Origin: JBCBCP01 sp038530575 | GTDB taxonomy: Bacteria; Pseudomonadota; Alphaproteobacteria; Rhodobacterales; Rhodobacteraceae | DNA length: 64,000 nucleotides | NCBI GenBank assembly: GCA_038530575.1 | Contig: JBCBCP010000013.1 | Coordinates: forward strand, 1-64,000 | Direction of reading: 5' to 3' | Shown: one piece after another, positions 49,765 to 58,807 of the stretch | Layout of the letters: the number at the start of each line of letters is the position of its first letter | Numbering within the stretch: position 1 is the stretch's first letter | The notes under the pieces: generated by a model | Database searches by the model: none | Seen by the model: the letters and a program-made list of their open reading frames with translations, nothing else | Told to the model about the DNA's origin: nothing | Translations under genes and position numbers: made by a program

Positions 49765-51243
49765 ATGACCGCGCAGGCAAAAACCCTCTCTGATTTGGGC
49801 CTTACTGCGCGGGGCGGCGCCAATCCGGTGATCACGGGTCTGGCCGTAGACAGCCGCGATGTGGCCCCCGGAGTGCTGTTTGCCGCGCTGCCCGGCAGCC
49901 GGGTGCACGGGGCCGAGTTCATCGAATTTGCCGTCCGTCAGGGGGCCGCGGCTGTCCTGACCGATGCCGAGGGCGCAGACATTGCCGCGGACCACCTCGA
50001 GGGCCTCGCCGTTGTGATCGCCGATCCCGCGCGCGAGGCGCTGGCCCGCGCCGCCGCGCTGTTCTTTGGCGCGCAGCCGCGCACGATGGTGGCGGTGACC
50101 GGCACGAATGGCAAAACCTCGGTCAGCACCTTTGTGCGCATGATCTGGCAGGAGCTGGGCCTTGCTGCCGTCAACCTTGGCACCACGGGTGTCGAAGGGG
50201 CCTGGCACGCGCCGCTTGCCCACACCACGCCGGAGCCGATCACGCTGCACCGCACGCTGGCGGCTGCGGCGGCCGAAGACATCACCCACGCGGCGATGGA
50301 GGCCTCCAGCCACGGGCTTGACCAGCACCGGCTGGATGGAGTGGTGCTGCGCGCTGCGGGGTTCACGAATTTCACGCAAGACCACCTTGATTACCACGGC
50401 ACGCTGGAAGCGTATTTCGACGCCAAGGCGCAGCTTTTCACCCGCGTGCTGCCCGAAGACGGTGTTGCCGTGATCAATATCGACGACCCCAAAGGCCCCG
50501 AACTGGTGCGCCGCGCGCGGGACCGGGGGGTGCAGGTGATGACCGTGGGCCGGGCCGAGGGCGCCGACCTGCGCCTTGCCGGCCAGCGGATGGATGCCAC
50601 GGGGCAGGAGGTGCGCTTCGATCATGCAGGCCGGGCGTGGATGGCGCGGCTGGACCTGATCGGGGACTTTCAGGCCGATAATATCGCGGTTGCGGCGGGG
50701 CTGGTGATTGCCTGCGGCGCGGCGCCCGGGGACGTCATGGCGGCCCTTCCTGCGCTTCGGACGGTTCGGGGGCGTATGGAGCTTGCCGCGACCCGTGACA
50801 ATGGCGCCGCGGTTTTCGTGGACTATGCCCACACCCCCGATGCGGTGGAAACCGCCCTGCGCGCCATGCGCCCGCATGTGATGGGCCGGCTGGTGGCGGT
50901 GATCGGTGCGGGCGGCGACCGGGACCGCACCAAGCGGCCCCTGATGGGGCAGGCGGCGGCAGAGCATGCCGATATCGTTTTCGTCACCGACGACAACCCC
51001 CGCACCGAAGACCCCGCAGCAATCCGCGCGGCGGTGATGCAGGGCTGCCCGGAGGCTACGGAGGTCGCAGACCGGGCCGAGGCGATCTTGCGCGCGGTTG
51101 ATAGCCTGCAGCCCGGCGACGCGCTGCTGATCGCGGGCAAAGGGCACGAAAGCGGACAGATCGTCGGCACGGACATCCTGCCCTTCGATGATGCCGAACA
51201 GGCCAGCATTGCGGTGGCCGCATTGGAAGGACGGCTGACGTGA
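49765..51243 (+). CDS. murE: UDP-MurNAc-tripeptide synthetase (meso-DAP adding)
   Basis: 492 residues, full length Mur ligase. ATP loop VTGTNGKTSVSTF, metal-binding region HTTPEPITLHRTL and the amino-acid specificity motif DNPR in TDDNPRTEDPAAIR, which indicates meso-diaminopimelate as the added residue. Cytoplasmic; adds the third residue of the peptide stem. murF overlaps its stop by four bases. Confidence 0.97.
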   Translation: MTAQAKTLSDLGLTARGGANPVITGLAVDSRDVAPGVLFAALPGSRVHGAEFIEFAVRQGAAAVLTDAEGADIAADHLEGLAVVIADPAREALARAAALFFGAQPRTMVAVTGTNGKTSVSTFVRMIWQELGLAAVNLGTTGVEGAWHAPLAHTTPEPITLHRTLAAAAAEDITHAAMEASSHGLDQHRLDGVVLRAAGFTNFTQDHLDYHGTLEAYFDAKAQLFTRVLPEDGVAVINIDDPKGPELVRRARDRGVQVMTVGRAEGADLRLAGQRMDATGQEVRFDHAGRAWMARLDLIGDFQADNIAVAAGLVIACGAAPGDVMAALPALRTVRGRMELAATRDNGAAVFVDYAHTPDAVETALRAMRPHVMGRLVAVIGAGGDRDRTKRPLMGQAAAEHADIVFVTDDNPRTEDPAAIRAAVMQGCPEATEVADRAEAILRAVDSLQPGDALLIAGKGHESGQIVGTDILPFDDAEQASIAVAALEGRLT

Positions 51244-52673
51244 CGCTTTGGACGTCTGAGGACGCCGCCGCGGCGACGGGTGGCCGCACGCCCGTTGATT
51301 GGCAAGCCACGGGCGTCAGCATTGACACCCGCACGCTGCAGCCGGGGGATCTTTTCGTTGCGCTGAAAGATGTGCGCGATGGCCATGATTTTGTCGCCCA
51401 AGCACTGGAAAAAGGCGCCGCCGCGGCCCTCGTGAGCCGCATACCTGAAGGCGTCGCCGAAGATGCGCCGCTGCTGATCGTGGATGACGTTCTAACGGGC
51501 CTCGAAGCACTCGGAGCCGCCGCCCGCGCCCGGACGAACGCCCGCGTCGTTGCTGTGACCGGCAGTGTCGGCAAAACCTCGACCAAGGAAATGCTGCGCG
51601 CGATGCTGGGCGCGCAGGGCGAAACGCATGCCTCTGTTGCCAGTTACAACAATCATTGGGGCGTGCCGCTGACCCTGGCGCGGATGCCGGCCAGTACCGA
51701 ATATGCGGTGATCGAGATTGGTATGAACGCCCCGGGTGAGATTGCCCCCCTGTCGCGTATGGCGCGGCCCCACGTGGCCATGATCACAACGGTCGCTGCG
51801 GTGCACCTCGAAGCCTTTGACGATGTCGCCGGCATCGCCGTTGAAAAGGCGTCGATCATCGAGGGGCTGGAATATGGCGGTGCGGCGATCCTGAACAACG
51901 ATATCGACACCGCTGCGATCTTGCAGGCCAAGGCCCATGACGCGCGGCGCAAAGATGTCGGCTTTGGCTGGCACGGGTTCGACTACAAGCTCGAAGACGT
52001 CAGCGTGCAGGGCGATGTCACGGTCGTGCGCGCAAGCCATGACGGGACGCCAATCGTCTTCAAATTGAACACGCCGGGCCAGCATTTCGCGATGAACGGT
52101 CTGGGGGCGCTTGCCGCTTGCGTCGAACTTGGCGCAGACCTCGCCCTGTCCGCCTCCGCTTTGGGCCGCTGGGTTCCGGCGGATGGGCGCGGCGTGCGCG
52201 AGACGATATGGCTCGATCCGGTAGACGAACGGCTAACACTCACCCTGATCGACGATAGCTACAACGCCAACCCAACCTCCATGGCCGCCGCACTTGCCGT
52301 GCTGGCATCGGCGGAGGTCACGGACAACACCGGCCGCGTGCAAAAGGGGCGCCGCATCGCCTTTCTGGGCGACATGAAAGAGCTTGGCCCGAATGAGGCG
52401 GATATGCACAAAATGTTATCTGCGGACATTTCCAATGTACAAAACGTTACATTTCACGCGGTCGGGCCGCTGATGCGCCACCTCTACGACGCCGTGCCCG
52501 AAAGCGCGCGGGGCCGCTGGACGGAAACCGCCGAAGAGATGGTCGCCCTTCTTCCGCGGCTTCTGGACAGCGGCGATGTGGTGCTGGCCAAGGGGTCATT
52601 GTCGATGAAACTGGGCCTGATCGTTGACGCAATCCGGAAAATGGGCCATCCGGGACCAGAGGCGGGCAGCTAA
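51240..52673 (+). CDS. murF: UDP-MurNAc-pentapeptide synthetase
   Basis: 477 residues, full length. ATP loop AVTGSVGKTSTKEMLRAM, then SYNNHWGVPLTLARMP and EIGMNAPGEIAPL, all typical of MurF, and the C-terminal DDSYNANPTSMAAAL motif. It adds D-Ala-D-Ala to the tripeptide, using the product of Ddl encoded at the right edge of the window. The start overlaps the murE stop. Confidence 0.97.
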   Translation: MTLWTSEDAAAATGGRTPVDWQATGVSIDTRTLQPGDLFVALKDVRDGHDFVAQALEKGAAAALVSRIPEGVAEDAPLLIVDDVLTGLEALGAAARARTNARVVAVTGSVGKTSTKEMLRAMLGAQGETHASVASYNNHWGVPLTLARMPASTEYAVIEIGMNAPGEIAPLSRMARPHVAMITTVAAVHLEAFDDVAGIAVEKASIIEGLEYGGAAILNNDIDTAAILQAKAHDARRKDVGFGWHGFDYKLEDVSVQGDVTVVRASHDGTPIVFKLNTPGQHFAMNGLGALAACVELGADLALSASALGRWVPADGRGVRETIWLDPVDERLTLTLIDDSYNANPTSMAAALAVLASAEVTDNTGRVQKGRRIAFLGDMKELGPNEADMHKMLSADISNVQNVTFHAVGPLMRHLYDAVPESARGRWTETAEEMVALLPRLLDSGDVVLAKGSLSMKLGLIVDAIRKMGHPGPEAGS

Positions 52674-52708
52674 GACCCGCCACAAGATATCGAGTTGGGA
52701 CGCGATTT

Positions 52709-53791
52709 ATGCTCTATTGGTTGACGGCACTGTCCGACGGCGGGGATTTTTTCAACCTTTTCCGCTACATCACCTTCCGTGCGGGCGGGGCGTTCCTCAC
52801 GGCACTTGTGTTTGGTTTTCTATTTGGTCGCCCCCTGATCGCGGTCCTTCGCAAACGACAGGGCAAGGGGCAGCCCATCCGTGATGACGGCCCCGAAGGC
52901 CACTTCGCCAAGGCTGGCACGCCCACCATGGGCGGCCTTCTGATCGTCGGTGCGCTATTAACCTCAACGCTCTTGTGGGCGCGGCTCGACAACGGGTTCA
53001 TCTGGATCGTGCTTTTTGTGACTATGTCGTTTGCGGCGATTGGCTTTGCAGACGATTACGCCAAAGTGTCCAAGCAAAGCTCTGCCGGTGTGCCGGGTAA
53101 GGTACGGTTATTGCTTGGTTTTCTGATCGCGGCCATTGCAGCCTATGGCGCGATGCTGCTGCACCCCGCAGAGCTTCAGAACCAGCTGGCCTTTCCGGTT
53201 TTCAAGGAGCTTCTGGTAAATCTGGGCTATCTTTTTGTCCCCTTTGCGATCATCGTGATCGTCGGCGCGGCCAATGCGGTGAACCTGACTGACGGGCTTG
53301 ATGGCTTGGCGATTATGCCAGTGATGATCGCAGCCATGACGCTTGGCATTATTGCCTACGCCGTGGGCCGCGTTGATTTCACCCAATACCTTGATGTCCA
53401 CTATGTTCCCGGCACTGGCGAAATCCTGATCTTCTGCGCGGGCCTTTTCGGCGGTGGTCTCGGGTTCCTGTGGTACAACGCTCCTCCCGCGGCGGTCTTT
53501 ATGGGCGACACCGGCAGCCTTGCGCTTGGCGGCGCGCTCGGTGCTATTGCAGTGGCGACAAAGCACGAACTGGTCCTCGCCATTGTCGGCGGGGTTTTCG
53601 TGGTCGAGGCGCTGTCTGTCATCATTCAGGTGCTGTATTTCAAGCGCACCGGCAAACGGGTCTTTCTGATGGCGCCGATCCATCACCATTACGAGAAGAA
53701 GGGCTGGGCCGAGCCGCAGATCGTGATCCGCTTCTGGATCATCTCGCTGATCCTCGCGATGATCGGGCTGGCCACGCTCAAGGTGCGCTAG
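52709..53791 (+). CDS. mraY: Phospho-MurNAc-pentapeptide transferase
   Basis: 360 residues with about ten membrane helices. Family motifs: FADDYAKVSKQSSAG, VNLTDGLDGLAIMP and the C-terminal MAPIHHHYEKKGW. It transfers phospho-MurNAc-pentapeptide to undecaprenyl phosphate, giving lipid I. The 35-bp gap after murF is the first real gap in the murE-murF-mraY run. Confidence 0.97.
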   Translation: MLYWLTALSDGGDFFNLFRYITFRAGGAFLTALVFGFLFGRPLIAVLRKRQGKGQPIRDDGPEGHFAKAGTPTMGGLLIVGALLTSTLLWARLDNGFIWIVLFVTMSFAAIGFADDYAKVSKQSSAGVPGKVRLLLGFLIAAIAAYGAMLLHPAELQNQLAFPVFKELLVNLGYLFVPFAIIVIVGAANAVNLTDGLDGLAIMPVMIAAMTLGIIAYAVGRVDFTQYLDVHYVPGTGEILIFCAGLFGGGLGFLWYNAPPAAVFMGDTGSLALGGALGAIAVATKHELVLAIVGGVFVVEALSVIIQVLYFKRTGKRVFLMAPIHHHYEKKGWAEPQIVIRFWIISLILAMIGLATLKVR

Positions 53792-53792
53792 C

Positions 53793-54185
53793 GTGGCCGT
53801 CCGGGACCGCGCAGCGATGATCGCAGGCATGAACCCCGCGCGCATGCCCGGCACATGGCACTTTTGCACGCTGCGTGATCCTGCGCCGGACCTGATCGCC
53901 GCATCCCTCGCCACCCTGCAAGAGCCTGAGGGCGTGTCGCTCATCCTGCCGCAGGACGCCGCAGCGCGGCAGGGTCTGCCCACCGACATGCCGATGGCCC
54001 ATATCGTGCTACAGGTGCACTCGGCGCTTGATGGCGTCGGCCTGACCGCTGCCGTGTCCACAGCACTGGCCGCAAGCGGCATCCCGTGCAACATCGTCGC
54101 GGGCTTTCACCACGACCACCTTTTTGTCCCTGTTGCGCAGGCGGATAAGGCGCTGGCGCTGCTCAGGGCGAGGGCGGCGCAGTGA
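53793..54185 (+). CDS. ACT-like domain protein between mraY and murD
   Basis: 130 residues from GTG 53793 (ATG 53817 is an alternative). The C-terminal half fits an ACT-type ligand-binding fold: MAHIVLQVHSALDGVGLTAAVSTALAASGIPCNIVAGFHHDHLFV then a last helix ADKALALLRA. The N-terminal part resembles the paired domain found in ACT_7/CASTOR-like proteins. The function is unknown; its place inside the dcw run hints at sensing an amino acid. It overlaps murD by four bases. Confidence 0.75.
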   Translation: MAVRDRAAMIAGMNPARMPGTWHFCTLRDPAPDLIAASLATLQEPEGVSLILPQDAAARQGLPTDMPMAHIVLQVHSALDGVGLTAAVSTALAASGIPCNIVAGFHHDHLFVPVAQADKALALLRARAAQ

Positions 54186-55573
54186 TCCCTGTGCAGGGCC
54201 TGAAGGGTGCACGCGTCGCCATCTTGGGGCTGGGACGGTCCGGTCTTTCGGCAGCCCGGGCGCTCAAGGCGGGCGGCGCTGAACCGCTGTGCTGGGACGA
54301 TACCGAGGCGGCGCGGACACGGGCCGCGGACGAGGGGTTCGCCCCGCATGATCTGCACCGGGTGGACTGGTCGGGGATCGACCGTCTCGTCGTCTCGCCC
54401 GGCATCGCGCACTTGTATCCCGCCCCAAACCCCGTTGTAGCAGCCGCGCAGGCGGCAGGTGTTGCCATCGACAATGACATTGGCCTGTTTTTCCAATCCT
54501 TCGCATCGGAGGCATGGGCGCGGTTCGATACAGCGCCGCGTGTTGTTGCTGTTACCGGCTCCAACGGGAAATCGACAACCTCTGCGCTGATCCATCACAT
54601 TCTTGAAGCGGCCGGGCGGTCCAGTCAGCTTGCAGGCAATATCGGTCGCGGCGTGCTTGATATTGACCCGCCGGGCGATGGCGACGTAGTGGTGCTCGAA
54701 TTGAGCTCTTATCAGACAGAGCTCGCGCGCAGCCTGACACCCGATATCGCGGTCTTCACCAACCTCACGCCGGACCATCTGGACCGGCACGGCGGCATGG
54801 GCGGGTATTTCGCGGCCAAGCGGCGGCTTTTTTCCGAAGGTGGCCCCGACCGCGCGATCATCGGCGTCGACGAGGCCGAGGGGCGGTTTCTGGCGGGGCA
54901 ACTGGCCGAGAGCGCGGCGGATGACCGCGTCATTCGCGTATCGGTCAGTGCAAAGCCTGCGGGCCCGGGATGGCAGGTTGCGGCGCGCAAAGGATTCCTG
55001 AGCGAATGGCGTAAGGGCAAGCAGGTCGCCAACATCGACTTGCGCGACATTCCCGGTTTGCCGGGCGCGCATAATCACCAGAACGCCTGCGCGGCCTTTG
55101 CCGCCTGCCGGGCGCTGGGCCTTGCCCCACGTGTGATTGAGGCTGGGCTGCGCAGCTATCCCGGCTTGCCGCACCGCAGCCAGTTGATCGCTGAGGTGGG
55201 CGGCGTCCGTTATGTGAACGACAGCAAAGCGACCAATGTCGACAGCGCGGTCAAAGCGCTGGAGGCCTTTGGCGCGATCCGCTGGATTTGTGGCGGGCTG
55301 CAGAAAGAAGGCGGACTTGATGCCCTGAACGCGGCCGCCGGGTCGGTGCGGAAGGCCTATGTGATCGGGCGGGAGGCGTCTGGCTTTGCGCTACAGCTCA
55401 CCATGCCGTCGCAGGTGTGCGGGGATATGGAGACGGCGGTGGCAGCGGCGATGGCCGATGCGGCGCCAGGTGATGTCGTCTTGCTGGCCCCTGCGGCGGC
55501 CAGTTTTGACCAATACGACAATTTCGAACAGCGCGGTGAGGCCTTCATCTCCGCGGTGCGCGCGCGGCTTTGA
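54182..55573 (+). CDS. murD: UDP-MurNAc-L-Ala:D-Glu ligase
   Basis: 463 residues, full length. N-terminal UDP-binding Rossmann part (VAILGLGRSGLSAARAL), ATP loop VTGSNGKSTTSALIHH, LELSSYQTEL and the substrate region PGLPHRSQLI, NDSKATNVDSAVKAL. It adds D-glutamate to UDP-MurNAc-L-Ala. Followed by a convergent gene with a palindromic repeat in the gap, so the cluster's transcription may pause here. Confidence 0.97.
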   Translation: MIPVQGLKGARVAILGLGRSGLSAARALKAGGAEPLCWDDTEAARTRAADEGFAPHDLHRVDWSGIDRLVVSPGIAHLYPAPNPVVAAAQAAGVAIDNDIGLFFQSFASEAWARFDTAPRVVAVTGSNGKSTTSALIHHILEAAGRSSQLAGNIGRGVLDIDPPGDGDVVVLELSSYQTELARSLTPDIAVFTNLTPDHLDRHGGMGGYFAAKRRLFSEGGPDRAIIGVDEAEGRFLAGQLAESAADDRVIRVSVSAKPAGPGWQVAARKGFLSEWRKGKQVANIDLRDIPGLPGAHNHQNACAAFAACRALGLAPRVIEAGLRSYPGLPHRSQLIAEVGGVRYVNDSKATNVDSAVKALEAFGAIRWICGGLQKEGGLDALNAAAGSVRKAYVIGREASGFALQLTMPSQVCGDMETAVAAAMADAAPGDVVLLAPAAASFDQYDNFEQRGEAFISAVRARL

Positions 55574-55585
55574 TCGAAGGCGGCG

Positions 55586-55640
55586 CAGATTATTTGAATA
55601 ATCTGGGCTGAAGGGGGCCCGTTTTGCGAGGCAAAACGGG
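55586..55640. repeat. Bipartite palindromic repeat, copy 3
   Basis: Hairpin A has arms CAGATTATT (55586-55594) and AATAATCTG (55597-55605), identical to copy 1. Hairpin B has arms CCCGTTTTGC (55618-55627) and GCAAAACGGG (55631-55640), longer than the other copies. The G-rich spacer is again present. It lies between the convergent murD and the FAD protein gene, 12 bp after the murD stop. Confidence 0.8.
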
Positions 55641-55691
55641 CGGCGAGGCCGAGTATGGTGTTGGGGTGCCGAACACCGCTTTGCGTCGACG

Positions 55692-56867
55692 TTATACAGG
55701 CTGCAACGCCCGGGCGCAGGCCATGGCAGAGGACCACGCCCATTGAAAATTGTACCCGCCCAGCCATCCGGTCACGTCCACCGCCTCGCCGATGGCGTAA
55801 AGGCCACGCACCGCTTTGGCCTCCATGGTCTTCGATGACAGGTGATCTGTGTCGATCCCGCCCAGCGTAACCTCCGCCGTGCGGTAGCCTTCGGTGCCGG
55901 CGGGCGTGACCTGCCAGTCGCGCAAGCGGGCCTCAAGCGCGGCAAGGCGGGCGTCCGACTGGTCGGCGAGCGTTCCGGTCATAGTCTTGTCCGCAAGGTG
56001 ATCAACCAGCCGCGCGGGCAGGTGGGCGGAGAGCTCTGTGGTCAGCTGCCGGCGCCCTTGGGTCTGCCGCTGCGCCTTGAGCGCGGGGATGATGGCCGCG
56101 CCGGGATCAAGGTCAATCGTGACCGCGGTGCCCTCGTGCCAATAGGACGAGGCCTGCAGCACCGCTGGCCCTGACAGGCCGCGATGGGTGAAAAGAATTG
56201 CTTCTTCGAATTGGCCTGTGCCTGCGGTGACGCGCGCTGGGGCGCTCACGCCTGACAGGGGTTTGAACCGACCATCGGGGAACGTAAATGGCACGAGGGC
56301 GGGGCGGGTGTCGGTCACCGCGAGTCCGAACTCCCGCGCGAGATCGTAGGCAAGGCCAGTGGCGCCCATTTTCGGGATCGATTTGCCGCCGGTTGCCAGA
56401 ACAAGCTGTTTGCAGAAAGTTTGCAAAGTCTGACCATCGCTTTGCAAAGTCACCTTGTACCCGTCTTGATCGCGCGTGACGGCGCCGACAGAGGTCTTCA
56501 GGCGCAGCTCGGCGCCGTTCTCGTCCATCATCCGGCGCAGCATCGCGACCACCTGCGTGGACGGGCCATCGCAGAACAGCTGGCCAAGGGTCTTTTCATG
56601 CCAGGCGATCCCTGCGCGATCGATCAGGTCGATGAAATCCCATTGTGTGTATCGAGCCAGCGCCGATTTCGCGAAATGCGGGTTTTGCGACAGGAACGCC
56701 TCTGGCCCCGCGTAAAGGTTGGTGAAATTGCAGCGCCCACCGCCGGAGATGCGGATCTTTTCCCCCGGCGCCTTCGCGTGATCGACGACCAGAACCCGGC
56801 CCGGCGCGTAGGCGGCGCACATCATGCCGGCTGCTCCGGCGCCAAGGATGATCGTGTCGTAGTGCAT
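55692..56867 (-). CDS. HI0933/BaiN-type FAD-dependent oxidoreductase
   Basis: 391 residues. FAD-binding start DTIILGAGAAGMMCAAYA, then the family-specific ISGGGRCNFTN, LATGGKSIPKMGATGLAYDLA, FTHRGLSGPAVLQ and the C-terminal second FAD motif GLYAIGEAVDVTGWLGGYNFQWAWSSA. Flavoprotein of the HI0933 group; reaction unknown, with some relatives reducing steroid or tRNA-linked substrates. ATG 56867 is chosen, since the extension to 57161 lies over the divergent peroxiredoxin gene. It interrupts the dcw run on the opposite strand. Confidence 0.92.
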   Translation of the reverse strand: MHYDTIILGAGAAGMMCAAYAPGRVLVVDHAKAPGEKIRISGGGRCNFTNLYAGPEAFLSQNPHFAKSALARYTQWDFIDLIDRAGIAWHEKTLGQLFCDGPSTQVVAMLRRMMDENGAELRLKTSVGAVTRDQDGYKVTLQSDGQTLQTFCKQLVLATGGKSIPKMGATGLAYDLAREFGLAVTDTRPALVPFTFPDGRFKPLSGVSAPARVTAGTGQFEEAILFTHRGLSGPAVLQASSYWHEGTAVTIDLDPGAAIIPALKAQRQTQGRRQLTTELSAHLPARLVDHLADKTMTGTLADQSDARLAALEARLRDWQVTPAGTEGYRTAEVTLGGIDTDHLSSKTMEAKAVRGLYAIGEAVDVTGWLGGYNFQWAWSSAMACARALQPV

Positions 56868-56972
56868 GCAGGCGGCTTGCCGCAGCGCCGCGACGGGGTC
56901 AACCACACGCGGTACCTTTCCCCGTGCGCGTGCCCTGTTATGCTCGGGCCAGACCAATTTGAGGACCCGACC

Positions 56973-57497
56973 ATGCAGACCTTGGACGCCGCCGCCGCAT
57001 TCCCGACAACCGATATCCCGCAACTTGGCGGCGGCACGCTGCACCTTGGTGTGCCGGGCAGCGGCAAGACCTGGCAGATGGTTGTGATCTACCGCGGCCT
57101 GCATTGCCCGATTTGCAAACGCTTCCTCGGGACTCTGCAAACGATGCTCGAAGAGTATCACGCTGCCGATGTGGATGTCGTCGTGGCCTCTGGTGATCCC
57201 GAAGACAAGGCGCGGGCGTTCGCGGAAGAGGTCGGCCTGACGATGCCGGTCGGATATGGGCTGTCCGTGGCGCAGATGCGCGGTCTGGGTCTTTATATCT
57301 CTGACCCGCGCAGCCCGAAGGAAACCGACCGTCCTTTTCCCGAGCCGGGCCTTTTCGTGATCAACGACGCGGGTGCCCTACAGATCACTGACATCTCCAA
57401 CGCGCCTTTTGCGCGGCCCGACCTGGGCGGAATTCTGCGCGGCATCACGTTTATCCGCGAAAACGCCTATCCGATCCGCGGCACCCACGGCCTTTAA
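56973..57497 (+). CDS. Peroxiredoxin-like (AhpC/TSA) protein
   Basis: 174 residues, thioredoxin fold. The redox motif is HCPICKRFL near residues 48-52, following the strand MVVIYRGLHC. Later segments VVVASGDPEDKARAFAEEVG and GLFVINDAG fit the AhpC/TSA family. It probably reduces peroxides in the cytoplasm, as no signal peptide is present. It is divergent from the FAD protein gene with about 105 bp between starts, and lies upstream of ftsW. The ribosome site is GAGGA. Confidence 0.82.
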   Translation: MQTLDAAAAFPTTDIPQLGGGTLHLGVPGSGKTWQMVVIYRGLHCPICKRFLGTLQTMLEEYHAADVDVVVASGDPEDKARAFAEEVGLTMPVGYGLSVAQMRGLGLYISDPRSPKETDRPFPEPGLFVINDAGALQITDISNAPFARPDLGGILRGITFIRENAYPIRGTHGL

Positions 57498-57637
57498 AAC
57501 ACTGGTCATAAAGCGCAGCGCAGGATATACTATTGCGCACGACCCGGGAAAACCCGGGCGCGCGAATACCTTGGGCATTGACCCAAAGGGCCCCACAGGC
57601 AAACGGGGGCGATGAGGCAGAACATGAGCAGGACCCC

Positions 57638-58807
57638 ATGACGGAAATGGTCTATGGCGCGGTGACCCCGCGCGCTGGCGAGCCAATCTTGCCCAAGTGG
57701 TGGCGCACGATCGACAAGTGGTCGATGACTTGTGTCCTGTTGCTATTTGCAGTCGGCCTGCTTCTGGGTCTTGCTGCTTCGCCGCCACTGGCCGAGAAAA
57801 ACGGGTTTGAGCCATTTCATTATGTGTCGCGGCAGGCATTTTTCGGCTGCGTTGCGCTGTTTATGATGATGCTGACCTCGATGATGTCGCCGACGCTGGT
57901 GCGGCGTCTGGCAAGCCTTGGCTTCATCGTCTGTTTTGTCGCGATTGCGCTTTTGCCTTGGTTCGGAACGGATTTCGGCAAGGGCGCCACGCGGTGGTAT
58001 TCGCTTGGGTTTGCCGCAGTTCAGCCTTCGGAATTTCTCAAACCCGGCTTTGTTGTTGTCGCGGCGTGGCTGCTGGCCGCAAGCCAGCAACTGGGCGGCC
58101 CGCCCGGCAAGGCGTGGTCCTTTGCGTTGTGCGTGTCGCTGGTACTGATGCTGGCCTTGCAGCCCGATTTCGGACAGGCGAGCCTTGTCCTGTTTGGCTG
58201 GGGCGTGATGTATTTCGTGGCGGGCGCGCCCATGCTCCTGCTGATCGGCATGGCGGCGTTGGTTGTTGCTGCGGGGGCCGTGGCCTACGCCAATTCCCAG
58301 CACTTTGCACGGCGGATTGACGGCTTTCTCAGTTCGGAAGTCGATCCGACAACGCAGCTCGGCTATGCCACAAACGCCATTCAGGAAGGCGGGCTTTTCG
58401 GCGTTGGCGTGGGCGGGGGCGAGGTGAAGTGGTCGCTGCCTGATGCGCATACGGATTTCATTATCGCTGTTGCAGCCGAGGAATACGGTCTGATCCTCGT
58501 TCTGGTGATCATCGCGCTCTATTCGCTGATCGTCGTGCGCTCGCTCTTGCGCCTCATGCGCGAGCGGGACCCGTTCATCCGTTTGGCGGGTACGGGGTTG
58601 GCGTGCATGTTTGGCGTGCAGGCAATGATCAACATGGGGGTTGCGGTGCGGCTGCTTCCGGCAAAGGGGATGACCTTGCCCTTTGTCTCCTATGGTGGCA
58701 GTTCGGTGATCGCGTCCGGCATTGCGGTCGGGATGCTGCTTGCCTTTACCCGCACGCGGGCGCAGGGCGAGATTTCGGATGTTTTGGGACGCGGTGCGCG
58801 CAGGTAG
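57638..58807 (+). CDS. ftsW: Septal peptidoglycan polymerase FtsW
   Basis: 389 residues, SEDS-family membrane protein with about ten helices. Family motifs: GATRWYSLGFAAVQPSEFLKP, LQPDFGQASL, AHTDFIIAVAAEEYG and the C-terminal PFVSYGGSSVIASGIAVGML. It polymerises lipid II at the septum with FtsI. A GC hairpin (CCCGGG repeated at 57543-57548 and 57553-57558) lies in the 140-bp upstream gap. It abuts murG directly. Confidence 0.97.
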   Translation: MTEMVYGAVTPRAGEPILPKWWRTIDKWSMTCVLLLFAVGLLLGLAASPPLAEKNGFEPFHYVSRQAFFGCVALFMMMLTSMMSPTLVRRLASLGFIVCFVAIALLPWFGTDFGKGATRWYSLGFAAVQPSEFLKPGFVVVAAWLLAASQQLGGPPGKAWSFALCVSLVLMLALQPDFGQASLVLFGWGVMYFVAGAPMLLLIGMAALVVAAGAVAYANSQHFARRIDGFLSSEVDPTTQLGYATNAIQEGGLFGVGVGGGEVKWSLPDAHTDFIIAVAAEEYGLILVLVIIALYSLIVVRSLLRLMRERDPFIRLAGTGLACMFGVQAMINMGVAVRLLPAKGMTLPFVSYGGSSVIASGIAVGMLLAFTRTRAQGEISDVLGRGARR

